Origin: Filomicrobium sp. | GTDB lineage: Bacteria; Pseudomonadota; Alphaproteobacteria; Rhizobiales; Hyphomicrobiaceae | Assembly (NCBI GenBank): GCA_021775655.1 | Contig: JAJFHK010000211.1 | Coordinates: 1-8,745, forward strand | Reading direction: 5' to 3' | Length of the DNA stretch: 8,745 bases | The notes under the pieces: model-generated | What the model saw: the letters and a program-made list of their open reading frames with translations, nothing else | What the model was told of the DNA's origin: nothing | Databases searched by the model: none | Program-made: the position numbers and the translations under genes | In this document: positions 1 to 5,442 of the stretch, piece after piece | How positions within the stretch are numbered: position 1 is the first letter of the stretch | How the letters are laid out: every line of letters starts with the position of its first letter

Positions 1-79
1 AGCAGTTCTGTCGGATACTGTCCGCAAAGTCTTCGGTACGAATTTTAGTAAAAGCGCGACGCCAAGGAAAAATCGGCCG

Positions 80-460
80 ATGTTAGATCTCATATACAAG
101 GTTATGGAAGTAAAAAGCGATGTATTCTACATCATCATTGCTGTCAGCATCATTGCTGCATACGTAAAGCGCGAAATGCTCGGTTCCGACATGATGGCAA
201 TCCTGGCCGCGCCGACATATATCGCCGCCGCCCTGATCACCCTTTACCTTAGCCGCGAATACAATTGGATGCCGGTCGGTGATGAACAGGTCGAGGCGAT
301 CATCGCTTCATTTATCGGAATTACGTTCTCCTTTTTTATCTTCCTGATCGGCATGAATCTTTTCAGCGCCATCACCGGTTGGAGCGTCAAGCGTAAGATC
401 CAGAACCGCAATCTGGGTGGCAACGCCAAGCAGCAAAAGCCGACCGTAGGCCGAGCCTGA
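80..460 (+). CDS. Small three-helix integral membrane protein, function unknown
   Basis: I do not recognise a family for this 126-residue protein. Hydrophobic stretches at about residues 14-29, 38-57 and 72-95 suggest three membrane helices. The last has an aromatic run (FSFFIF) and is followed by a basic, glutamine-rich tail from about residue 103 (SVKRKIQNR), which the positive-inside rule would place in the cytoplasm. The ATG at 80 has an AAGGA sequence 11 bases upstream, slightly long spacing. An ATG at codon 9 (position 104) has AAGG only 2 bases away and is less likely. The same frame is open back to base 2 without an ATG, GTG or TTG, so a longer protein starting outside the window cannot be excluded. 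The next gene, ecm, begins 160 bases downstream on the same strand, and nothing links the two functionally. Confidence 0.6.
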   Translation: MLDLIYKVMEVKSDVFYIIIAVSIIAAYVKREMLGSDMMAILAAPTYIAAALITLYLSREYNWMPVGDEQVEAIIASFIGITFSFFIFLIGMNLFSAITGWSVKRKIQNRNLGGNAKQQKPTVGRA

Positions 461-484
461 GCCCCGGCTAAGCTTGGAACGCCC

Positions 485-502
485 AGGCGGACTTTCGCCT
501 TT
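485..502 (+). terminator. Weak candidate terminator hairpin
   Basis: AGGCG (485-489) pairs with CGCCT (496-500) around a six-base loop and is followed by only two further T residues before a C. It lies 25 bases after the stop codon of the small membrane protein gene. The stem is short and the U-tract poor, so this is a low-confidence call. Confidence 0.25.
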
Positions 503-567
503 CTCGCACCATTTGCTACTGTCCCCGCCGTTTGCTGCATTGCAATGTGACTGCATGCCGTGAATAT

Positions 568-601
568 TGTCCCAGATACCGCTTCGGTATCGGGTAGGAC
601 A
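568..601 (+). promoter_or_regulatory. Long inverted repeat in the ecm leader (operator or RNA hairpin)
   Basis: GATACCG (575-581) and CGGTATC (585-591) form a perfect 7-bp inverted repeat around CTT. CCC (571-573) and GGG (592-594) extend it across a bulged A, and TGTCC (568-572) can alternatively pair with GGACA (597-601). It ends 10 bases before the CAGGG ribosome-binding sequence of ecm at 611-615. With no U-tract behind it, it is not an intrinsic terminator. It could be a transcription-factor operator or a 5'-leader hairpin; the sequence cannot separate these. Confidence 0.5.
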
Positions 602-620
602 GATAACAAACAGGGTTACG

Positions 621-2615
621 ATGGCCGACAAGTCGACAGTAACGACCGCTTCCGGGCGCGACAAGCCTTGGATCTTCCGCACCTATGCGGGCCACTCGAC
701 CGCGGCCAAATCAAACGAACTCTACCGCAAGAACTTATCAAAGGGTCAGACCGGTCTCTCGATTGCCTTCGATTTGCCAACCCAGACGGGCTACGACAGT
801 GACCACGAGTTGGCCCGCGGCGAAGTCGGCAAGGTTGGGGTGCCCGTCGGCCATCTCGGTGACATGCGCGCGCTCCTCGATGGCATTCCTCTCGATCAGA
901 TGAATACGTCCATGACGATCAACGCCACCGCTGCGTGGCTTTGGTCGCTCTATATCGCATTCGCCGACGAGCAAGGTGCATCGCGTGACAGCCTCACCGG
1001 AACGATCCAGAACGACATCATCAAGGAATACTTGTCACGCGGCACATACGTGTTTCCGCCCGAGCCTTCCCTGCGCCTCATCAAGGACACCATCGTCTTC
1101 GGCTACAAGGAAGTGCCAAAGTGGAACCCGACAAACGTCTGCTCATACCATTTGCAGGAAGCCGGAGCGACGCCTGTGCAGGAATTGGCTTTCGCCCTGG
1201 CGACCGGCATCGCAGTGCTAGATACGGTGAAGGCTTCTGGCGCAGTTGCGGAAAAAGACTTCGGCCGCGTCGTTGGCCGAGTCTCGTTCTTCGTCAATGC
1301 AGGTCTGAAGTTCGTCACCGAGATCTGCAAAATGCGGGCATTTACCGAACTGTGGAATGAGATCACCGCAGAACGCTACGGCGTCACCGACGAGAAGTTC
1401 TCTCGCTTCCGCTATGGCGTGCAAGTGAATTCCCTGGGGCTTACCGAACAGCAGCCTGAAAACAACGTCTACCGCATTCTGATTTCAATGCTTGCGGTGA
1501 CTTTGTCGAAGAATGCCCGTGCGCGTGCCGTGCAGCTTCCTGCCTGGAACGAAGCCCTTGGCCTGCCGCGCCCTTGGGACCAGCAGTGGTCTTTGCGTAT
1601 GCAGCAGATCCTCGCCTATGAGACGGACCTTTTGGCATATGGAGATATCTTCGATGGTTCCAAAGAAATCGACGCCAAGGTCGAAGCCTTGAAGGAAGAA
1701 GCTCTCGCCGAACTCGCTGCCATCGATAAAATGGGCGGCGCAGTTGCTGCAATCGACTACATGAAACGCAAGCTGGTCGAAAGCAATTCCGAACGACTCG
1801 CGGCAATAGAATCCGGCGAACAGGCCGTCGTTGGTGTCAACAAATACGAAGAGACCGAAAACTCGCCGCTGTCGGCAGGTGAGGGTGCAATTCAGGTCGT
1901 CGACCCGGCGATGGAAGCTGAGCAGGTCGGAAAGCTGAAAGCCTGGAGAGAAGCCCGCGATTCAAAAGCTGCCGAGGCTGCACTCAAAGATCTTGAGGCT
2001 GCTGCGAAGGAAGGCCGAAACATTATGGAGTCCTCCGTCGCTTGCGCCAAGGCCGGCGTTACCTCCGGCGAAGGGGGGGGCACCCTGCGTCGTATCCTTG
2101 GCGACTTCCGCGCGCCGACCGGTGTCGCTCAATCGGGTCGCGTCACCGAAGGCGGTCGTATTGAAGAGGTACGTACCTCTGTTGAAGCCGTTTCTGAAGG
2201 TCTTGGCCGCCGCGTCAAATTCCTTGTTGGTAAGCCCGGCCTGGACGGCCATTCGAATGGTGCCGAACAGATCGCCGTCCGCGCCCGCGACAGCGGAATG
2301 GATGTCGACTACGAAGGCATCCGACTGACACCTTCTCAGATCGTTCGCGCGGCGGTTGACGAAAGCGTCCACGTCGTCGGCTTGTCCATTTTGTCAGGAA
2401 GCCACGTGCCGCTTGTCAAAGACGTACTTGAAAAAATGCGTGCAGAAGGCATTGGCGATATTCCATTGATCGTCGGAGGCATCATTCCCCCTGATGATGC
2501 GGCCCAGCTCAAAGCGATGGGCGTCGCCGCCGTCTATACCCCTAAGGATTTCCAGCTCAACGACATCATGGCCGACATCGTTCGCCTCGTTATTGCCCGC
2601 GCCAAGGCGGCTTGA
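621..2615 (+). CDS. ecm: Ethylmalonyl-CoA mutase (MeaA/Ecm type), coenzyme B12-dependent
   Basis: This 664-residue enzyme converts (2R)-ethylmalonyl-CoA to (2S)-methylsuccinyl-CoA in the cytoplasmic ethylmalonyl-CoA pathway, which regenerates glyoxylate when acetyl-CoA or C1 compounds are assimilated. The N-terminal part is the substrate-binding TIM barrel of the methylmalonyl-CoA mutase superfamily. It carries the MeaA/Ecm signatures KGQTGLSIAFDLPTQTGYD, GEVGKVGV and NTSMTINATA, where methylmalonyl-CoA mutases have FDLATHRGYD and SMTMNGA. The C-terminal B12-binding domain (about residues 530-660) has the cobalt-ligand motif DGHSNG at 542-547 with His544, then LSILSGSH and VGGIIP. Both domains sit on one chain, as expected for Ecm. 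The ATG at 621 was chosen because CAGGG lies 5 bases upstream and the protein starts like family members. The in-frame TTG at 567 would add 18 atypical residues. A G8 run at 2073-2080 falls within the linker region. No other pathway gene is adjacent. Confidence 0.93.
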   Translation: MADKSTVTTASGRDKPWIFRTYAGHSTAAKSNELYRKNLSKGQTGLSIAFDLPTQTGYDSDHELARGEVGKVGVPVGHLGDMRALLDGIPLDQMNTSMTINATAAWLWSLYIAFADEQGASRDSLTGTIQNDIIKEYLSRGTYVFPPEPSLRLIKDTIVFGYKEVPKWNPTNVCSYHLQEAGATPVQELAFALATGIAVLDTVKASGAVAEKDFGRVVGRVSFFVNAGLKFVTEICKMRAFTELWNEITAERYGVTDEKFSRFRYGVQVNSLGLTEQQPENNVYRILISMLAVTLSKNARARAVQLPAWNEALGLPRPWDQQWSLRMQQILAYETDLLAYGDIFDGSKEIDAKVEALKEEALAELAAIDKMGGAVAAIDYMKRKLVESNSERLAAIESGEQAVVGVNKYEETENSPLSAGEGAIQVVDPAMEAEQVGKLKAWREARDSKAAEAALKDLEAAAKEGRNIMESSVACAKAGVTSGEGGGTLRRILGDFRAPTGVAQSGRVTEGGRIEEVRTSVEAVSEGLGRRVKFLVGKPGLDGHSNGAEQIAVRARDSGMDVDYEGIRLTPSQIVRAAVDESVHVVGLSILSGSHVPLVKDVLEKMRAEGIGDIPLIVGGIIPPDDAAQLKAMGVAAVYTPKDFQLNDIMADIVRLVIARAKAA

Positions 2616-2637
2616 GGTCGGCATTTCTCCAACCGCG

Positions 2638-2665
2638 TTGACGGCTGAGTGCCGATAGTTATATT
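2638..2665 (+). promoter_or_regulatory. Sigma70-type promoter for tRNA-Leu
   Basis: TTGACG (2638-2643) and TATATT (2660-2665) are separated by 16 bases, near the housekeeping consensus. Initiation would fall near 2672, about 38 bases before the mature tRNA 5' end. The promoter would also transcribe the tandem array behind the tRNA. Confidence 0.6.
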
Positions 2666-2709
2666 GCGCGCTCTTCGGTCGCCAAGTTTGTTAATGATCA
2701 TGGCGCCGA

Positions 2710-2796
2710 GCCCCTGTGGCGGAATTGGTAGACGCGACAGACTCAAAATCTGTTTTCCGCAAGGAAGTGCCCGTTCGAGTCGGGCCAGGGGCACCA
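2710..2796 (+). tRNA. tRNA-Leu (anticodon CAA), CCA encoded
   Basis: This 87-base class II tRNA reads UUG codons. The acceptor stem GCCCCTG (2710-2716) pairs with CAGGGGC (2786-2792), followed by discriminator A and an encoded CCA (2794-2796). The anticodon stem ACAGA/TCTGT (2737-2741 and 2749-2753) encloses the loop CTCAAAA with anticodon CAA at 2744-2746. A leucine-type long variable arm TTCC-GCAA-GGAA follows. The T arm GCCCG-TTCGAGT-CGGGC has a canonical loop. Nothing indicates damage. The last 30 bases are repeated downstream. Confidence 0.96.
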
Positions 2797-3057
2797 ATCA
2801 TTATCACTGTCATCACCGCCCAAAGGGCCAAGGAGCAAGGCGACCCGGCGCCCGCGCCGCCCATGCGGAGTGCCCGTCAGGCACGTGAGCCAAAAAGTGC
2901 CCGTTCGAGTCGGGCCAGGGGCACCAATCTTTCCGGTTGCGTTTTCGTCCGCAAAGTCGCGGGAGCAAGGCGACCCGGCGCCAGCGCCGCCCATGCGAAG
3001 TGCCCATCTAGGCGCGTGAGCCAAGACGTGCCCGTTCGGGTCGGGCCAGGGGCACCC
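2767..3057 (+). repeat. Tandem array of tRNA-Leu 3'-end copies with conserved spacer block
   Basis: The 30-base T-arm/acceptor/CCA end of tRNA-Leu (2767-2796) recurs at 2897-2926 without change, and at 3028-3057 with an A-to-G change in the T loop and CACCC in place of CACCA. The period is 130 then 131 bases. Between copies lies a variable stretch of about 33 bases and then a conserved block of about 64 bases (2833-2896 and 2963-3027), beginning GAGCAAGGCGACCCGGCGCC in both units. Each block can form a GGCG/CGCC hairpin (2847-2858 and 2977-2988) and a second hairpin, GTGCC/GGCAC (2870-2884) or GTGCC/GGCGC (3000-3015). Together with the stretch to 3170, this is the only content of the gene-free region after the tRNA. 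I regard reading frames across it as spurious. Confidence 0.9.
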
Positions 3058-3170
3058 AATCTGTTAGCACTTCTACTTTAGAGAGTTAGGTGGCCATCCC
3101 GCACGCGCAATTCGCGCGACCCGATGGACGATGTTTCTCGTTTGTTCATTGGCAAGGAAAGCCCTTAGAT

Positions 3171-3374
3171 ATGACGAAGTCGGTTGAAGAGCAGGTCGAG
3201 GACGACATCAAGAAGCTCCGAAAGGAGTTTCAAAAGGAGCGCCTCGAACGCGACTATGAGCAGAACATAAAGCGAGCGGTCGAGGCCAAGGATGATCACG
3301 ATCGTGCCCGCTTCACATCATTTGCCGTTAATGCCCGCAAGGGATTGATCGCGATCGATGAGCAACCGAAGTAG
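3171..3374 (+). CDS. Small charged helical protein, function unknown
   Basis: This encodes a 67-residue protein that I do not recognise. It is almost entirely charged and probably helical. Residues about 5-45 alternate acidic and basic clusters (EDDIKKLRKEFQKERLERDYEQ), suggesting a coiled coil or a long amphipathic helix. The C-terminal third (ARFTSFAVNARKGLIAIDEQPK) is less charged. It has no signal peptide or membrane segment, so it is probably cytoplasmic. The ATG at 3171 is preferred, with AAGGAA about 12 bases upstream. A GTG at 3090 would add 27 residues unlike the rest and has no convincing ribosome-binding site. The gene converges on the phosphatase gene on the other strand. Confidence is moderate, based on the coding character and charge pattern of the product. 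Confidence 0.55.
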   Translation: MTKSVEEQVEDDIKKLRKEFQKERLERDYEQNIKRAVEAKDDHDRARFTSFAVNARKGLIAIDEQPK

Positions 3375-3416
3375 TGTATTTACCGGCAACCGGCGGGGAC
3401 TGCATGGGTGCCTTCA

Positions 3417-3443
3417 GGTAAGGGGGCTGGAGCCCCCCTTGCC
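3417..3443. terminator. Strong hairpin between convergent genes, possible bidirectional terminator
   Basis: GGGGGCT (3422-3428) pairs with AGCCCCC (3431-3437). After one bulged C, the stem continues as GGTAA (3417-3421) with TTGCC (3439-3443), including one G-T wobble. It lies 43 bases after the stop of the small charged protein gene and 21 bases beyond the stop of the phosphatase gene on the other strand. Neither side has a T-tract, so it may act as an mRNA 3'-end stabiliser or a Rho-assisted site rather than a classical terminator. Confidence 0.4.
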
Positions 3444-3463
3444 GATATGGCTCGCAGCCCGTG

Positions 3464-3967
3464 CTATAGAGCGTTCTCGAAATTCGAAAGCCATTGCCAT
3501 TGCTCCGAGGTGGCTGGAACGATTGCGCCGCGCGCCTCCCGGATAAGCTCAAACGCTTCCCCGGTTCCCAGCCCATGGCGTACCAGCACCGCCCCAACGA
3601 ACAGCGGCGAACGGCCAGTGCCGGCGAAACAGTGCGCGACAATGCTGCCGCCGTCGCCAAGACACGCTATCGACATGTCTACAGCGGCAAGAATTGCTTC
3701 TTCGTCTTCCGGCACATGGAAATCTGCGACCGGCAAGTTGATGAATTTTACCCCTTCCTTTTCAAGTGCCTCCGCCTCTCCGGCAAGACCTAACTGTTCG
3801 GCTTCTTTTAGCTCCAGCATGCTGACCACCAGAGATATGCCCTGCACGCGCCATCCGGTCGCATCGATCCATAACTCGGGAGCGCCGCGCGGGCGTGTGG
3901 AAACTGCTAATCGGCCTCCAAATGGATCGCGAATTCTGTAAAGGCGAGGTCTCACTTGCCACCTCAT
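3464..3967 (-). CDS. Dual-specificity/tyrosine phosphatase-like protein (Cys-based)
   Basis: This encodes about 167 residues of the cysteine-phosphatase (PTP/DSP) fold. The P-loop signature HCFAGTGRS near residue 112 matches HCxxGxxR[ST], giving the nucleophilic cysteine and phosphate-binding arginine. Upstream, NLPVADFHVPED supplies a candidate general-acid Asp in a WPD-like loop. The length suits compact bacterial phosphatases. Likely substrates are phosphoproteins or small phosphoesters in the cytoplasm; the sequence does not decide. There is no signal peptide. The ATG at 3967 (reverse strand) is preferred over the TTG immediately before it. No good Shine-Dalgarno is visible for either, so the mRNA may have a very short leader. 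A CRP-type palindrome lies 12 bases upstream of the ATG. The gene is divergent from the carboxypeptidase gene and convergent with the small charged protein gene, so it is monocistronic. No kinase is nearby. Confidence 0.85.
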   Translation of the reverse strand: MRWQVRPRLYRIRDPFGGRLAVSTRPRGAPELWIDATGWRVQGISLVVSMLELKEAEQLGLAGEAEALEKEGVKFINLPVADFHVPEDEEAILAAVDMSIACLGDGGSIVAHCFAGTGRSPLFVGAVLVRHGLGTGEAFELIREARGAIVPATSEQWQWLSNFENAL

Positions 3968-3979
3968 CAATAATTTAAT

Positions 3980-3997
3980 GTGTGAGCATAATCACAC
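3980..3997. promoter_or_regulatory. Perfect CRP-type palindrome in divergent spacer
   Basis: GTGTGAGCATAATCACAC contains the CRP/Vfr consensus TGTGA-N6-TCACA (3981-3996) with both half-sites intact and one extra paired base on each side. It lies between the divergent phosphatase and carboxypeptidase genes, 12 bases from the phosphatase ATG and 112 bases from the carboxypeptidase ATG. So close to the phosphatase start it would more likely repress, or overlap the promoter, on that side. It could activate the carboxypeptidase side, although I could not identify a convincing -10/-35 there. Confidence 0.55.
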
Positions 3998-4109
3998 CCC
4001 TCAGGCGGCATGATGACCACAGTCGCGGCCACCGATTGTGCCATCGCGGCCCACCGTGTTAAGTGCAGGGCCTTGAGCCGCCAAAGAAGCGAATCCAGGG
4101 GACGGCAAG

Positions 4110-5147
4110 ATGCGATTTCTACTGTCGACGCTGTGCCTGATGGCAAGCGCACTGTTTGCGGGGGCAATCGCTGGCCCGACATTGCTGTTCGAGTCCGATA
4201 CGGGCAAGGTTCTTTACTCAGAGAACATGGATGATCAGTGGCATCCAGCTTCGCTGACAAAGATCATGACCGCGTATATCGCGTTCCAGGATATTAAGGC
4301 CGGACGAATAACGCTCGAGACGGAAATCCCGTGTACCGAACTCGCCTTCAAGGAGCCCCCAAGCAAGGTCGGGTTGCCGGTCGGCGCCAAATTGAAGATG
4401 GATACCGCTCTCAAGGCGCTGATCATCAAATCGGCAAATGACGTAGCGGTCATGATTGCCGAAGCGCTGGGTCCAACCCATGATCGCTTTATCCAGCGCA
4501 TGAATGCAACGGCCAAGAAACTTGGCATGTCGCGGACCTACTTCGCCAACCCCAATGGCCTGCCAAACAAGTCACAGGTGACAACGGCTCGTGACCTTGC
4601 CAAGCTGTCACGCGCCATCACAACGCAGTTTCCGGAGTACGCTCACTACTGGTCGATGCCCGCATTTCGGCTCGGGAAAATCCGGCTCTCGAGCCACAAT
4701 GGCCTTCTCAAAACATTCGACGGCGCGGATGGCCTGAAAACCGGCTTTATCTGCGATTCCGGATTCAACGTTGTAGCCAGTGCGACCCGCGATGGCCGCA
4801 AGTTGATGGCCGTTGTACTCGGCGAACCATCGGGTGCGGACCGGACCGTGCGCGCAGCAAGCCTGCTTGAGCACGGATTTCGCCAGTGGGGCTGGAAGCA
4901 GCTCTTCAACAGCGACACGATCGACAACCTGCCACTAGATTCAACCGCACGCGACGTCCGCAGCGTTCGCCACACCGTGACGTCTTGGAGCTGCGGGAAT
5001 CGGAAGACGGCGCGCCGGCTGCGCGCGGCAAAGCAGCGCGTGAAGCGCCGCCACGCAAAAAAGGCCGACAACAACGCGGACAAAGCTGCGGCTAAGAAAG
5101 CAAAGACAAAGAAGGCCCCAGCTTTGAAACCAACCGCTGCCAACTAG
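4110..5147 (+). CDS. D-alanyl-D-alanine carboxypeptidase (peptidase S11, PBP5-like) with basic tail
   Basis: This 345-residue penicillin-binding protein would remove the terminal D-Ala from peptidoglycan pentapeptides in the periplasm. Residues 1-21 form a signal peptide with probable cleavage after AIA. All three active-site motifs are present and correctly ordered: SLTK (48-51, nucleophile Ser48 and Lys51), SAN (108-110) and KTG (210-212, in KTGFICDSGFN). The catalytic domain ends near residue 265. The C-terminal PBP5 beta-domain seems absent and is replaced by a Lys/Arg/Ala-rich tail (about 298-340) with AKK-type repeats. AGGGGA lies 7 bases before the ATG. The stop codon TAG (5145-5147) straddles the left end of an inserted mobile element: TA comes from the target and G from the element. 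The gene is divergent from the phosphatase gene and may respond to the CRP-type site. Family assignment is firm; the exact paralogue (dacA/C/D type) is not. Confidence 0.92.
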   Translation: MRFLLSTLCLMASALFAGAIAGPTLLFESDTGKVLYSENMDDQWHPASLTKIMTAYIAFQDIKAGRITLETEIPCTELAFKEPPSKVGLPVGAKLKMDTALKALIIKSANDVAVMIAEALGPTHDRFIQRMNATAKKLGMSRTYFANPNGLPNKSQVTTARDLAKLSRAITTQFPEYAHYWSMPAFRLGKIRLSSHNGLLKTFDGADGLKTGFICDSGFNVVASATRDGRKLMAVVLGEPSGADRTVRAASLLEHGFRQWGWKQLFNSDTIDNLPLDSTARDVRSVRHTVTSWSCGNRKTARRLRAAKQRVKRRHAKKADNNADKAAAKKAKTKKAPALKPTAAN

Positions 5148-5415
5148 AGCCTGTTCACCTCAAATGGACTCAGTTCTGTTTCTCAAGCGGCGAGGCGAGC
5201 CAATGTAGGCCAACGAACCCCGATGCGGGCCCATCGTTCGAGTTGGTCGACGCCGGGATCGTCCGCCGATTGGAATCCCTGGCGGGCCGGGCGGATTTGC
5301 GCCAATCTCTGCGCATCCCGTCTTGCACGTATCCCTGCTACGCTCTGCGGCGGTTCAATTGATCTTGACACAAATCCGCCTCGGCAGAATGGGTCCATTT
5401 GAGGTGAACAGGCTC
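5147..5415. mobile_element. MITE-like non-autonomous element, 269 bp, perfect 23-bp TIRs, TA duplication
   Basis: The left terminal repeat (5147-5169, beginning GAGCCTGTTCACC) is the exact reverse complement of the right one (5393-5415), and weaker similarity continues inward for about 10 bases. TA flanks both ends (5145-5146 and 5416-5417), consistent with a duplicated TA target. No transposase is encoded. The only sizeable frame is 71 codons on the minus strand, starting inside the right repeat, and I see no transposase motif in it. The element is therefore probably mobilised in trans by a TA-targeting transposase. IS630/Tc1-like and some IS5-group elements use such targets, but I cannot assign the family. 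It sits between two convergent genes and abuts both 3' ends. Confidence 0.85.
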
Positions 5416-5442
5416 TAACAGCGCACTATTTTAGCGATATTC

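Noticed and set aside
567..620. TTG start extending ecm by 18 residues
   Set aside because: The start lies inside the leader hairpin, lacks a ribosome-binding site and gives an N-terminus unlike the family. ATG 621 has CAGGG at good spacing.
2618..2655. TCGGCA (2618-2623) and TGCCGA (2650-2655) as an ecm terminator
   Set aside because: The stem is six bases with a 26-base loop, has no U-tract, and overlaps the tRNA promoter -35 element.
2767..3057. Attachment-site scars of an integrative element at tRNA-Leu
   Set aside because: tRNA 3' ends are common att sites, but no integrase or cargo is present. The regular 130-base period with a shared internal block fits tandem duplication better.
2716..3081. 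A plus-strand 121-codon frame and minus-strand frames (e.g. 2743-3024) crossing the tRNA and its repeats
   Set aside because: They translate tRNA sequence and its copies (PVRVGPGAP on plus, WCPWPDSNGHF on minus), a well-known source of false proteins. The E. coli parallel does include a reported small basic peptide (Tpr), but nothing here supports translation.
3408..3941. Long plus-strand frame opposite the phosphatase gene
   Set aside because: It is antisense to a gene with an intact HCxxGxxRS signature, and its product is a low-complexity Ser/Ala/Arg-rich sequence typical of a shadow frame.
4646..5143. 165-codon minus-strand frame opposite the carboxypeptidase gene
   Set aside because: The plus strand encodes all three S11 active-site motifs; the minus frame has no recognisable domain and no ribosome-binding support.
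5365..5370. TTGACA near the right end of the mobile element as an outward promoter
   Set aside because: No acceptable -10 hexamer occurs 16-18 bases downstream (AATGGG at 17), and no plus-strand gene lies close behind.
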